Below, in pieces: positions 27,971-37,165 of a stretch of DNA of 64,000 nt; the first letter of the stretch is position 1, and each line of letters starts with the position of its first letter. This DNA comes from Psychrobacter pacificensis. Lineage in GTDB: Bacteria > Pseudomonadota > Gammaproteobacteria > Pseudomonadales > Moraxellaceae. A model generated the notes under the pieces. That model did not search any database and had not been told where the DNA came from. It saw only the letters and a list, made by a program, of their open reading frames with translations. The stretch is from the NCBI RefSeq assembly GCF_900101915.1, contig NZ_FNAL01000006.1, forward strand, positions 62,001 to 126,000, written 5' to 3'. The position numbers and the translations under genes are program-made.

Positions 27971-28618
27971 TTGGAAATCCGTTTAGATACTATTAGACAG
28001 CAGCTCGCACAGGCAGATATTGAGCTACATATCAGCAAAAAGCGTGTCAAAAACATCAATTTTCGTTTAAAGCCGCATGTCTTGATGGTTTCTGTACCAC
28101 TGCATATTAGTGATTCACAAGCTGCTGACGCGGTGGCGCGGCGAGTGTCTTGGGCGATTAACCACCATCCACAAGTACTAGAGCAACACCAGCGTAAACA
28201 AAGCGCGCCATCAGGTCTTACAACTTCTAAGAACCCTGTCTATCTATGGGGCACTGAGCAGACCTTTATGTTAAGCCATGATGAAAAAATGGCCTACTAT
28301 CGCCAGCAGCTCTCCGATGTCATGCCGTCGCTATTTGAGAAATGGCAGCCAATCGTTGGTGTGCACGCCAATGAGATACGAGTAAAAAAAATGCACACGC
28401 GTTGGGGCAGCTGCAACACGCGCGCGAAGCGAATCTGGCTGTCCGTTTATCTTCCTGCCTATCCTATCGAATGCACCGAGTATGTGATCGTCCATGAACT
28501 GTGCCATTTGCATCATGCCAATCATAGCCCAGCATTCTGGCAAACGGTGGCGAGTGCCATGCCAGATTATCGGCAATGGCATAATATACTGGCAGGCAAG
28601 AGAGGGCAGTTGGATTGA
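27971..28618 (+). CDS. YgjP-like (DUF45/M48-type) metal-dependent hydrolase
   Basis: 215 residues, predicted zinc metallopeptidase of the YgjP/WLM group: KKMHTRWGSCNTRAKRIWLS, followed by the active site VIVHELCHLHHANHSPAFW (HExxH with a downstream His). The listed start is TTG at 27971, but AGGAG at 27953-27957 is 13 bases away. An in-frame ATT at 27965 has ideal 7-base spacing, so a rare AUU start is possible. 49 bp after the DUF1513 gene. Confidence 0.82.
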   Translation: MEIRLDTIRQQLAQADIELHISKKRVKNINFRLKPHVLMVSVPLHISDSQAADAVARRVSWAINHHPQVLEQHQRKQSAPSGLTTSKNPVYLWGTEQTFMLSHDEKMAYYRQQLSDVMPSLFEKWQPIVGVHANEIRVKKMHTRWGSCNTRAKRIWLSVYLPAYPIECTEYVIVHELCHLHHANHSPAFWQTVASAMPDYRQWHNILAGKRGQLD

Positions 28619-28811
28619 GAGATCCATACATTGAGTCCATTAATTCTTTGAGCGACTTTCCCATCTAAATGACTTTCACTGTGTGAGAGTAATTTGTCTC
28701 CCTTTTTTCATCCTATTTAAAACGGCGACACATGTTGATAAGACTGATATGATAAGAAATAACGGTACAAATCGTGTCGTTTAAATGCAATTTTATATAC
28801 AAGGATGTCAG

Positions 28812-29414
28812 ATGGAAAACGTCAATCAAGCTGAGTTTTGGCAGGAGCGCTATGAGAAAAACAGTACTGGCTGGGATATGGGACAAGTATCACCACCGCT
28901 CAAAGCTTATATTGACCAGCTGCCTGAAAATGCTAAGGATAAGGCAATACTCGTACCAGGTGCTGGTAACGCTTACGAGGTAGGCTATCTATATGAGCAA
29001 GGATTTACCAATGTCACGTTGGTCGATTTTGCGCCAGCGCCGATTGAAGCCTTTGCGGCGCGTTATCCCGACTTCCCGTCTGAGCAGTTAATTTGTGCGG
29101 ACTTTTTTAACTTATTAGCTGAGCAGTACCAATTTGATTGGATACTGGAGCAGACGTTTTTTTGTGCGATTAATCCAGTGCGCCGTGATGAGTATTTGCA
29201 GCAGATGGCAAGGTTACTAAAACCACAAGGCAAACTGGTTGGTTTGTTATTTGATACTGACTTTGGACGAGAGGAACCACCATTTGGTGGCACTAAAGAA
29301 GAGTACCAGCAGCGTTTTCAAAGCCATTTTGATATTGATATTATGGAACCTAGCTATAATTCACATCCAGCACGGCAAGGTAGTGAGTTATTTATAAAGC
29401 TGCGAGCGAAATGA
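28812..29414 (+). CDS. Thiopurine S-methyltransferase-like SAM methyltransferase
   Basis: 200-residue class I methyltransferase of the TPMT family. The family opening NQAEFWQERYEKNSTGWDMG, motif I ILVPGAGNAYEVGYL and the LLFDTDFGREEPPFGGT segment are present. Bacterial homologs methylate thiol, selenium or tellurium compounds; the substrate here is unknown. I moved the start to ATG 28812 because AAGGA at 28801 is well spaced. The 3' end overlaps the convergent HD-domain gene by 23 bp. Confidence 0.85.
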   Translation: MENVNQAEFWQERYEKNSTGWDMGQVSPPLKAYIDQLPENAKDKAILVPGAGNAYEVGYLYEQGFTNVTLVDFAPAPIEAFAARYPDFPSEQLICADFFNLLAEQYQFDWILEQTFFCAINPVRRDEYLQQMARLLKPQGKLVGLLFDTDFGREEPPFGGTKEEYQQRFQSHFDIDIMEPSYNSHPARQGSELFIKLRAK

Positions 29415-30063
29415 GCTCGCGCTTGATATTGTCCCGAGCTTGCGCTTCTAATTGGCTATAGTAATAATCAGTCAAATAGAGTTTGGGATGCGCTAGTAAT
29501 CCTTGTAATACCGCAGTGCGCCCATCACGGTAGTTGTCATCTGCGACGTGTGCATACTCTTGACGTATCGCTTGTGCATACTGCTGATAGGTAGACCAAG
29601 GCGCACCCAAAATACTCAAATCCATATCTAGCAGATATGCCGCATCACTGTATTCAACACTATATATCGACTCATCTATCTGATGATTGGCCGTCATCAT
29701 GATGAGTGCGTAGATGTCTTGGCATTGCTCCGGACGTAGATAAGAACTCAGTGCGTCTACGGCATATTCAGCGCTTTTTTGCTCATTATCTACGCGTGTT
29801 GGGTCGTATATCACATCATGATAATACAGTGCCAACGCCACGATATATGGCTCAAACAGATGGTGTTTAATGCTTTCAAACTGTACCAATAACTGCTCAA
29901 TATGACTCAGGGTATGATAAGCCCTCTGCGGTTCACCGTAGCGCACAGAGATATCTTGCCAGAGGGTTTGTACGTCGTCTGGTGTCACATCACTATTGAG
30001 AGCAGACAAGCATAAGTAAAAATGATTGCCCAGCTCCATATTTATAGGTGGCAATTCATTCAT
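29392..30063 (-). CDS. HD-superfamily metal-dependent phosphohydrolase (COG4339-like)
   Basis: 223 residues. The metal-binding HD pattern shows in YHTLSHIEQLL, the double LYYHDVIYDP and MMTANHQ. Members of this group have predicted phosphohydrolase activity without an assigned substrate. It lies 23 bp downstream of oxyR on the same strand and may share its transcript. Its tail overlaps the convergent methyltransferase gene. Confidence 0.82.
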   Translation of the reverse strand: MNELPPINMELGNHFYLCLSALNSDVTPDDVQTLWQDISVRYGEPQRAYHTLSHIEQLLVQFESIKHHLFEPYIVALALYYHDVIYDPTRVDNEQKSAEYAVDALSSYLRPEQCQDIYALIMMTANHQIDESIYSVEYSDAAYLLDMDLSILGAPWSTYQQYAQAIRQEYAHVADDNYRDGRTAVLQGLLAHPKLYLTDYYYSQLEAQARDNIKRELISLAAL

Positions 30064-30086
30064 AATTAACCTTTGTCACTTTGCAT

Positions 30087-30995
30087 TTATTTTGTATTAG
30101 CCGCATCTTTAAATGCCTTATTAAATACTTCTCCGAGCAAGCTGATATCATCGACACGCGCATAGTTCAGACGGGTGACAAAAGCAATATGGCGGTGTGG
30201 TCCTTCTTCAGCTAGAGGTACAGCGACGGCATTTTGGTTTTGCAGATGCAACTGATCGAGTGCCATTTCAGGCACTAGCGTCGTACCCATGTTGGCAAGC
30301 GCCATTTGAATCAGCGTGTTTAGACTGGCATCCGAGAAGCTTGATTTCATCTGTGCACGGTCAAAATGACAGACAGATAGCGTCTGATCGGTTAGGCAGT
30401 GGCCTTCACCAAGGAGCATAAGATTGGCAGTAGCTAGCTCGTCAGCGCTGATGGTATCAAGCTTGGCATGTACATCGTCTTTTGGGAAGACGGCAAAGAA
30501 GTCTTCACTCCAAAACTCAAAACTGTGCAGGCCATCTACAGCATATGGCAGCGCAATGATAGCCGTATCGATATGACCGTAGCGCACTTGCTCAAGCAAC
30601 CGCTCGGTTTGCTGCTCAACGATCGTCATGCGAAACTCTGGATACTGAGCACGCAGGGCTGGTAGAACCTTTGGTAGCAAGTAAGGCGCAATCGTGGGAA
30701 TGATACCGACGGTCATCGGATACGCTAGCGGCGTCTGATGGCTATGGGCGCGTGTGGTCAAATCACTCACTTCAGAGAACACGCGCTGTGCCCTTGTGAG
30801 GATTTCTTGACCGATAGGCGTAATCAGTACTTGCTTGTTATTGCGCTCAAAAATCTGTGTATCTAGCTGTTTTTCTAATTCTGCGATACCCAAGCTCAGG
30901 GCAGACTGCGAAATATTACAATCTTCGGCAGCACGTTTGAAGTGACGATGTTTGGCGACGGCTAGGGCAAACTCAAGTTGTCGTAAAGTAATCAT
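30087..30995 (-). CDS. oxyR: Peroxide-sensing LysR regulator OxyR
   Basis: LysR-type activator of 302 residues. The N-terminal helix-turn-helix includes KRAAEDCNISQSALSLGI. The effector domain keeps the redox pair in GEGHCLTDQTLSVC, matching the Cys199/Cys208 disulfide pair of E. coli OxyR in sequence and spacing. It is divergent from ahpC with a 266-bp gap, so direct control of ahpC is very likely. The second LysR gene in this window lacks such a pair. Confidence 0.93.
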   Translation of the reverse strand: MITLRQLEFALAVAKHRHFKRAAEDCNISQSALSLGIAELEKQLDTQIFERNNKQVLITPIGQEILTRAQRVFSEVSDLTTRAHSHQTPLAYPMTVGIIPTIAPYLLPKVLPALRAQYPEFRMTIVEQQTERLLEQVRYGHIDTAIIALPYAVDGLHSFEFWSEDFFAVFPKDDVHAKLDTISADELATANLMLLGEGHCLTDQTLSVCHFDRAQMKSSFSDASLNTLIQMALANMGTTLVPEMALDQLHLQNQNAVAVPLAEEGPHRHIAFVTRLNYARVDDISLLGEVFNKAFKDAANTK

Positions 30996-31261
30996 AAAAC
31001 CTCTCTTTTAATGGGTTTTTAATGTAATTTATCCTGTCAGTAAGCCTCTATAAGGCAGCAAATTACCAGTTATGTACCAATGATAGGATATAGAAAGCAT
31101 AGTTTAACAAGTTTAATAAAACAAAACATCACATTAAAAACTTTTAACTGGATTAACCGTAGAATTCGCGTATAGTTTGTCGGGTAGCCCAGAAAGCTAA
31201 AGGGCTAGTTAAAAAATCCCTATAAATAATTTTAATTTACTTAACAAGAGAGGAGCCAATC

Positions 31262-31828
31262 ATGGCGTCTATTATCAATCAAGCAATCCCAGAATTTTCA
31301 GCCGATGCCTATGTAAACGGTGAGTTCAAAACCATCACCTCAGAAGACGTAAAAGGCAATTGGGCGATCTTCCTATTTTACCCAGCTGATTTTACCTTTG
31401 TTTGCCCAACTGAACTAGAAGACATGGCCGCTCATTACGACGAGCTAAAAGGTTTGGGTGTTGAAGTATACTCAGTATCAACTGACACGCATTTCACGCA
31501 CAAAGCATGGCATGATTCTTCAGAAGCGATCGGCAAAGTACAGTATCCAATGATCGGCGATCCTACTGGTAAAATCACTCGCGGCTTCAATGTCATGATT
31601 GAAGAAGCAGGTTTAGCAGAGCGTGGTACGTTCCTAGTAGATCCTGATGGTCTGATCCAAGTAGCAGAAATTCATGCTGGCGGTATCGGCCGTAGCGCAA
31701 AAGATATGCTACGTAAAGTAAAAGCCGCTCAGTACGTTCGTGAGAACGATGGCGAAGTTTGCCCAGCAGCTTGGGAGCAAGGCGGCGATACACTTAAGCC
31801 AAGTCTTGACCTAGTCGGTAAAATCTAA
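31262..31828 (+). CDS. ahpC: Alkyl hydroperoxide reductase peroxiredoxin AhpC
   Basis: Typical 2-Cys peroxiredoxin, 188 residues. The peroxidatic Cys is in [13 protein letters not shown] and the resolving Cys in DGEVCPAAW, with the conserved FYPADF. It reduces hydrogen peroxide and organic peroxides using AhpF. An AGAGAGG ribosome binding site precedes the ATG. ahpF lies 1 kb further on, separated by repeats and a minus-strand gene, which is not the usual adjacent ahpCF layout. Confidence 0.96.
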   Translation: MASIINQAIPEFSADAYVNGEFKTITSEDVKGNWAIFLFYPADFTFVCPTELEDMAAHYDELKGLGVEVYSVSTDTHFTHKAWHDSSEAIGKVQYPMIGDPTGKITRGFNVMIEEAGLAERGTFLVDPDGLIQVAEIHAGGIGRSAKDMLRKVKAAQYVRENDGEVCPAAWEQGGDTLKPSLDLVGKI

Positions 31829-31899
31829 ATAGCTATTTCATCCCTTAGATAAAGTAGCGCTGACTTTTATACTTTTAGTGTGAATCAGTTCTACAAATA

Positions 31900-31934
31900 A
31901 AGACCCCATTAACTGATGTTGATGGGGTTTTTTT
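31900..31934 (+). terminator. Rho-independent terminator of ahpC
   Basis: GACCCCAT/ATGGGGTT stem with a T8 run, 72 bp after the ahpC stop. Confidence 0.88.
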
Positions 31935-31993
31935 ATGACGCTAGCTACAATCTTATGAGTCTTATTTATTGATCATAAGCGTAGTAGGCGTAG

Positions 31994-32100
31994 TATATTC
32001 GAACCACTATTAAAGTGTTACAGCGTTAGACTCGTTTAGCCTACTACTGTAGTACTTGCACTCGTCTGCCTCGTACCACTTTTAATATTGATTGACTATA
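31994..32100. repeat. Small interspersed repeat, type A, copy 1 (107 bp)
   Basis: Homologous along its full length to 45768-45874, also 107 bp and in the same orientation. Shared blocks include CCACTAT(T/A)AAAG(T/C)GTTACAGCGTTA at the left and CTGCC(T/C)GTACCACT at the right. The right end GATTGACTATA is complementary to the TATAGT-type left end of the other copies. Too short to encode anything, so MITE-like. Confidence 0.75.
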
Positions 32101-32244
32101 TAGTGAATTCAGTATAAAAACGATACAGTGGGACTGGGATAAATTTTTCGCAGCATCGAGCAGCATAGCCACAGCACGCAAGGAAAATTTAGACCAGTTC
32201 GACCTTGATATATAATGTATTTGTTTTATTTAAGATTGACTATA
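32099..32244. repeat. Hairpin repeat, type B, copy 1 (about 146 bp)
   Basis: Starts TATAGTGAATTCAG and ends GATTGACTATA. Centre: stem ACTGG..AAATTTT / AAAATTTAGACCAGT around a loop containing TTCGCAGC and CACAGCACGCAAGG. The loop resembles that of 47460-47607 while the stem sequences differ. It abuts the type A copy, sharing the TA, and its end reaches the stop codon region of the ydcH-like gene. Confidence 0.6.
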
Positions 32245-32493
32245 TCAGGCGCGAGATCGTTCTTTATTTTTATCAATAATCTTATAAATCTCGTCTTTGA
32301 GATGTAATTTACGCCGTTTCATTTGTTCTATTTCTTCTTCACGGCTGGCATGCTTGACTAGATCTTTTTCGAGATAATTGATTTTTTGATCAAGCTCGGC
32401 ATGCTCATCAAAAATACTCGCAAAATGACTGTCTTTGAGCTTCAGTTCGGCAACAATATCTCTATTATCGTGGAAAGTATGTGTTTTTCTCAT
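32245..32493 (-). CDS. YdcH/DUF465-family small protein
   Basis: 82-residue charged helical protein with the DUF465 pattern: FDEHAELDQKINYLEKD, EEEIEQMKRRKLHLKDEIYKII. Probably a short coiled-coil hairpin. Family function is unknown. It sits alone between ahpC and ahpF on the opposite strand, with a repeat element touching its 3' end. Confidence 0.85.
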   Translation of the reverse strand: MRKTHTFHDNRDIVAELKLKDSHFASIFDEHAELDQKINYLEKDLVKHASREEEIEQMKRRKLHLKDEIYKIIDKNKERSRA

Positions 32494-32869
32494 GTGTTCA
32501 TCCTTGTCATGAAACGCAAGCTTGTCATAAGCAATCGCGTATGGTGTTAAAAAGACGGCTTAACTTAAGAACTATTCTCGATTGTAGCGTCTCGATTGTA
32601 GCGAAAAAATAGCCTAGATACTATGGCTATTATCTACCAGTATATTTGTATTTAATTAATTAAACCTATTAACGATTGATTTTATAAAACGTAAAGTTTG
32701 AGTTTCTCAGCTTGCCCAAATACTGCGAACACCTGATAATAGGGTCATTCAAGAGCGAAAGCTCGATATATACAAGGTTTTTTATAAAATTATTAAGTGT
32801 AAGAATTTCATATTTAGGCGTGCAGCATGACAGTTGCCGTTACATATTCAGTCATAATGAGGAACTAAC
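32494..32869. other. Intergenic region upstream of ahpF
   Basis: 376 bp, AT-rich, presumably with the ahpF promoter and that of the divergent ydcH-like gene. It contains a short direct repeat (TGTAGCGTCTCGATTGTAGCG). No gene or RNA recognised. Confidence 0.5.
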
Positions 32870-34447
32870 ATGATAGATCAAAATTTATTAGACGCAGTTA
32901 AGACATATAGCGAAAACATGACGCGCCCGATTACTTTTGTATTGGGTAGCGGTGAGCACGATAAGCGCGCTGAATTGATCGACTTTTTGAGCAAGATTGC
33001 GGGTACGACTGACAAAATCAATTTCGATGAGCAGGTTATCGATGACAGTTTGCCAAGCGCGATTAGTTTTAAAGTAGTCAGTCATGTTGATGGAGAGACT
33101 GCTGATACAGGTATCGTATTTAGTGGTATTCCTGGTGGTCATGAGTTTACCTCATTGATCCTAGCCATTTTGCAAGCGGGTGGTCATACGCTGAAATTGG
33201 ATGAAGGTATCCAAAAGCTAATCAAACGCTTCAACAAGCCGCTACAGTTTCAGACCTACGTGTCACTATCATGCCATAACTGCCCAGAAGTGGTTCAGGC
33301 GTTGAATCAATTTGCGCTACTAAACGATGGTATCAGCAATGAGATGATCGATGGTGCGCTCTTCCAAGAGCAAGTAGAAGCAAACAAAATTCAAGGTGTA
33401 CCGGCCGTATTCTTGAACGGTAAACCATTTGCCAATGGTCTGATTGACACTGCCAAACTGATTGGAAAATTACAAGAGCAGTTTCCTGATCTGTTGTCAG
33501 ATGTGGAAGATGATGCTGAGCAACTAGAGCAGCAAGATGTCACTGTCATTGGTGCAGGTCCTGCAGGCGTTGCAGCAGCTATTTATACCGCGCGTAAAGG
33601 CTTAAAAGTCACCATTGTCGCTGATCGTATCGGTGGACAGGTCAAAGACACGCAAGATATCGAAAACTTGATCTCTGTACCTTTAACCAATGGTACTGAT
33701 TTGTCGACTAATTTCGTTAAGCACTTGGCTGAGTACAATATCACGCTAAGAGAGCATGTCAGTGTGAAAGATATCGGCGAGACAGAAGAAGAAAACTACA
33801 GTATCAATCTAAATACAGGCGAGACGTTTGAAACTCGTAGTATTATCTTGGCGACAGGTGCCCAATGGCGTAAGCTTGGCGTACCGGGCGAAGAAGAAAA
33901 TATCGGTAAAGGCGTGGCGTTTTGTGCCCACTGTGATGGTCCATTCTTCAAAGGTAAAGACATCTCAGTGATCGGCGGTGGTAACTCAGGCGTTGAGGCT
34001 GCGTTAGATCTGGCAGGCATTGTTAAGCACGTCACTGTATTAGAGTTCGCTGATGAGTTAAAAGCAGACCAGGTATTGATCAATAAAGCCAAAGAAAAAT
34101 CCAATATTGAATTCATCACTGGTGCTGCAACCCAAGAGATCAAGGCGACTGATGGCAAAGTATCGTCCATCGTCTATCAAGATCGCAGCACAGGCGAGAC
34201 ACATGAGCGTGATTTATCAGGTGTGTTTGTACAAATCGGTCTCGTACCAAACACTGAATTTGTCAAAGGCTTTGTCGATTTAAACCGCTTTGGTGAGATT
34301 GAGATTGATGAGCGCTGCCGCACCGATCGCAAAGGTATTTTTGCTTGCGGTGATGTGACCACCGTACCATTTAAGCAGATTAATATTGCAATGGGTGAGG
34401 GTAGTAAAGCAGCATTGGCAGCATTTGAATATTTGGTTATGCAGTAA
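32870..34447 (+). CDS. ahpF: Alkyl hydroperoxide reductase flavoprotein AhpF
   Basis: NAD(P)H-dependent disulfide reductase of AhpC, 525 residues. The N-terminal tandem thioredoxin-fold domain carries the redox pair SCHNCPEV. A linker leads to the TrxR-like part, with FAD site VIGAGPAGVAAAIYTAR, active site FCAHCDGPF, NAD(P) site VIGGGNSGVEAALDLAG and the final GIFACGDVTTVPFKQI. Full length, with its own terminator. Peroxide-regulated expression through OxyR is likely but no site was verified. Confidence 0.96.
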   Translation: MIDQNLLDAVKTYSENMTRPITFVLGSGEHDKRAELIDFLSKIAGTTDKINFDEQVIDDSLPSAISFKVVSHVDGETADTGIVFSGIPGGHEFTSLILAILQAGGHTLKLDEGIQKLIKRFNKPLQFQTYVSLSCHNCPEVVQALNQFALLNDGISNEMIDGALFQEQVEANKIQGVPAVFLNGKPFANGLIDTAKLIGKLQEQFPDLLSDVEDDAEQLEQQDVTVIGAGPAGVAAAIYTARKGLKVTIVADRIGGQVKDTQDIENLISVPLTNGTDLSTNFVKHLAEYNITLREHVSVKDIGETEEENYSINLNTGETFETRSIILATGAQWRKLGVPGEEENIGKGVAFCAHCDGPFFKGKDISVIGGGNSGVEAALDLAGIVKHVTVLEFADELKADQVLINKAKEKSNIEFITGAATQEIKATDGKVSSIVYQDRSTGETHERDLSGVFVQIGLVPNTEFVKGFVDLNRFGEIEIDERCRTDRKGIFACGDVTTVPFKQINIAMGEGSKAALAAFEYLVMQ

Positions 34448-34475
34448 GTTTTAGTATCAGAATTAGTCTTAGAAG

Positions 34476-34508
34476 AAAAAGCCACCTTAATTGAGGTGGC
34501 TTTTTTTT
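34476..34508 (+). terminator. Rho-independent terminator of ahpF
   Basis: AAGCCACCTTAA/TTGAGGTGGCTT hairpin followed by T8. Confidence 0.9.
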
Positions 34509-34711
34509 GCGTTTTTATAGGAATTTTTCTATAGAATAGCGCCTAAAGTTTAAAAACCAGTCATTTTGATGAGTGAATAAAGCAATTTCTCTTGAAAAAT
34601 GTCATCATCTACGTTACAAATGCGCCATTTTCGTTACAAATACGGGTCTTAGATGCGATAATAAGCCCAATAAAACCTATCATAGCGTCACGAACTATAA
34701 GGAAAATAGGC

Positions 34712-36160
34712 ATGGAATATATAGAATCTTTTTTTGCCCTAGTCGGGGATCTAACATGGGGCTGGGCACTCGTGCCTATGTTAATTATTTTTGGTTTATT
34801 ATTTACCATTGTGGGCAGGTTCGCTCAGTTTACATATTTTAAACGTATGTTCCGTGTATTTAAGACGGACGAAGTAGGAGACGACGGCATTTCTGCCCGT
34901 CAGGCGTTGCTCGTGTCGATCGGCGGACGTGTTGGCGGTGGTAACATTGCTGGTGTTGCCGTTGCAATCTCTTTAGGTGGTCCCGGTGCAGTTTTTTGGA
35001 TGTGGGTTGTGGCACTCATCGGCATGATGACCAGTATTGTTGAATGTAGCTTGGCTCAGCTTTACAAGCGCAGAGACATTGATGGTAACTTTCGCGGTGG
35101 CCCTGCAACTTATATTTTACACGGTTTAGGTAAAGATTATCGTTGGCTCGCTGTCATTTATGCTATTGCTTTACTACTGTCTTTTTCCATTGGATTTATC
35201 GCATTCCAAGGTAATACGGTAGCAGGTTCTGCGCTTGAGAGTTTCGGGATTGATCGCTGGATATCAGGTACGGTACTGGTGGTTGCGGGTGGATTTATCG
35301 TCTTTGGTGGTATCCAGCGTATTGCAAAAGTCGCTGACGTTGTGATTCCTGTGATGGCGTTGATTTACATTGGGATGGCACTAATTATCATCGTGTTGAA
35401 TATCGCCGATCTGCCTGCACTGATGGCAATGATTGTCAAAAATGCATTTGGTATTGAATCCGTCGTTGGTGGCGGTATCGGTGTGGCGATTGAGCAAGGC
35501 ATGAAGCGCGGCCTGTTCTCTAATGAGGCAGGTTTGGGTTCTGCGCCTAACATTGCCGCCACTGCTTATGCCACGCATCCAGTCAGTCAAGGTATCTCGC
35601 AGTCACTATCAGTATTTATCGATACCATCGTTGTCTGTAGTGCCACGGCATTTATGATTTTGCTCAGCGGCGTTTATCAGCCAGGTGCCGAAGTTGATGG
35701 TATCGTACTCGCGCAGCAAGCGCTCACCGCGCAGCTTGGTGATTGGTCACAGTACGTGTTAACCATCTCGCTACTATTGTTTGCATTAAGCTCGATCATG
35801 TATAACTACTACATGGGCGAAAATGCGATTAACTTCTTGGTTAAGAAGAATACTAAAACGGCAACCTTCGTGTTGCGTGTTGTGGTGATTGCGATCTTGT
35901 TCTTGGGCGCAGTCGCTCCAGCAGCTACCACCGTGTTCTTCTTCGCCGATCCATTGATGGGCGTACTGGCACTTGCCAACTTATTGGCCTTGATTATGCT
36001 GTTCCCGCGTGCCAAGCGCTTACTTGACGACTTTGCCCGTCAATTAAAATCAGGCGTCAAAGAGCCGTTATTCGATGCGCAAGAGTATGAGAAATTAGAT
36101 CTCGATCTGAGTGCATGGGGCAAAAAAGCAGTAAAAGAGGCATTAGAGCAAAAACAGTAA
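34712..36160 (+). CDS. Alanine/glycine:cation symporter (AGCS family)
   Basis: Multi-helix sodium-coupled amino acid transporter, 482 residues from the ATG at 34712, which has AAGGA at the right distance; an open TTG frame extends upstream but lacks a binding site. Family motifs: VSIGGRVGGGNIAGVAVAIS, FWMWVVALIGMMTSIVECSLAQLYK, and the GLFSNEAGLGSAPNIAATA block that is diagnostic for AGCS. Substrate is probably alanine or glycine. Single gene between two terminators. Confidence 0.93.
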   Translation: MEYIESFFALVGDLTWGWALVPMLIIFGLLFTIVGRFAQFTYFKRMFRVFKTDEVGDDGISARQALLVSIGGRVGGGNIAGVAVAISLGGPGAVFWMWVVALIGMMTSIVECSLAQLYKRRDIDGNFRGGPATYILHGLGKDYRWLAVIYAIALLLSFSIGFIAFQGNTVAGSALESFGIDRWISGTVLVVAGGFIVFGGIQRIAKVADVVIPVMALIYIGMALIIIVLNIADLPALMAMIVKNAFGIESVVGGGIGVAIEQGMKRGLFSNEAGLGSAPNIAATAYATHPVSQGISQSLSVFIDTIVVCSATAFMILLSGVYQPGAEVDGIVLAQQALTAQLGDWSQYVLTISLLLFALSSIMYNYYMGENAINFLVKKNTKTATFVLRVVVIAILFLGAVAPAATTVFFFADPLMGVLALANLLALIMLFPRAKRLLDDFARQLKSGVKEPLFDAQEYEKLDLDLSAWGKKAVKEALEQKQ

Positions 36161-36187
36161 AACGTTATGCTTGAAGTCTTATCAAAT

Positions 36188-36223
36188 AAAAAACCACTTT
36201 AGCTTGGCTAAAGTGGTTTTTTT
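36188..36223. terminator. Bidirectional terminator
   Basis: Perfect AACCACTTTAGC/GCTAAAGTGGTT stem with A and T runs on either side, between the convergent symporter and GST genes. Confidence 0.9.
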
Positions 36224-36233
36224 GTGGAAAGTG

Positions 36234-36983
36234 TTATTTAGCCGACAATATACCCGATAACGAGACAACCTCACCCGCTTCATCTTCTTCGATAATCCGT
36301 GTCTCTTGCAGTGCTGCTTGAATCCAAGCCTTGATATGCGGGTTATTCAGCATGGTCTGGCAATACTGCTTAGTCAGTGGTTGCAAAGTGATATTAGACG
36401 TATCAGCATAGGTCTGTAATCGCAACACCACTGGGGCAAAAAAGACATCAGCTGCTGTGAAATGTCCAAACAAATAACTGTTCGTCGAACGTCCTTTTAA
36501 GCAATCGGCAAAGATAGCCTCAATACGAGCAATATCAGATAAGCACGCACTGCTCGGTTGTATTTTAGCAGTTGCTCTGATATTCATCGGCATCTCATTA
36601 CGAATACCTGATAATCCTGAATGCATCTCAGCAATGATGCTTTGGCAATAGGCGCTGTTGATTCTATTTTGATGGTCAGTTTGAGCGTTAGTGTCAGGCT
36701 TATTGATGCCTGTCCAAATATTGATATCCGTAAAGTACTCATCAATATGTATCGCAATGGCTAACGTATCCCAAACAGTGACTTTTTCATTGCCTTCACC
36801 GTAGACCAATACAGGGACTTTTCCTGTTGGTGAATGCGCCTCAAGTATTGGGCGTGCTGAGGGATCAAACAATTCAATCAGCTGCTCGTCAAAGTCAACA
36901 TTGAACGCTTTTAAGAGTAACCATGCCCGTAGCGACCAAGAGGAGTAGTTTTTATTGCCGATAATCAGTAGTGGTTTTTGCAT
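36234..36983 (-). CDS. Glutathione S-transferase family protein
   Basis: 249 residues. The N-terminal thioredoxin-like GST domain starts LLIIGNKNYSSWSLRAWLLLKAFNVDFDEQL, with a Ser/Tyr-type active site and PTGKVPVLVYG for glutathione binding. The helical C-terminal domain contains LFGHFTAADVFFAPV. Resembles the YfcF/zeta-like group. Specific substrate unknown. Monocistronic. Confidence 0.87.
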   Translation of the reverse strand: MQKPLLIIGNKNYSSWSLRAWLLLKAFNVDFDEQLIELFDPSARPILEAHSPTGKVPVLVYGEGNEKVTVWDTLAIAIHIDEYFTDINIWTGINKPDTNAQTDHQNRINSAYCQSIIAEMHSGLSGIRNEMPMNIRATAKIQPSSACLSDIARIEAIFADCLKGRSTNSYLFGHFTAADVFFAPVVLRLQTYADTSNITLQPLTKQYCQTMLNNPHIKAWIQAALQETRIIEEDEAGEVVSLSGILSAK

Positions 36984-37090
36984 TTTTAAATCCTATTCAA
37001 CGATCACAGTGACTTCTGATTGTGTACTCAATGTCAAAAATTAACCAGTCTATAACTTGCGTGATATCTCTATCATTCAAATGATATCCC

Positions 37091-37126
37091 AAAAAATGCC
37101 CATCCAAAATCTGGATGGGCATTTTT
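37091..37126 (-). terminator. Terminator of the DUF442/sulP/bigR operon
   Basis: AATGCCCATCC/GGATGGGCATT stem with A6 on the plus-strand left side, giving a U run on the minus-strand transcript downstream of the last DUF442 gene. It also has T5 on the right. Confidence 0.85.
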
Positions 37127-37165
37127 ATTTTTAGCGCTAGCAAGTTTTATTAGCTTAATAACAGG

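Noticed and set aside
31060..31140. ATAG-type OxyR binding site between oxyR and ahpC
   Set aside because: ATAG words occur but not with the full spaced four-element pattern; cannot be supported by eye.
34592..34711. Upstream extension of the alanine/glycine symporter from a TTG
   Set aside because: No binding site, not membrane-like, and the ATG at 34712 has AAGGA and the normal family start.
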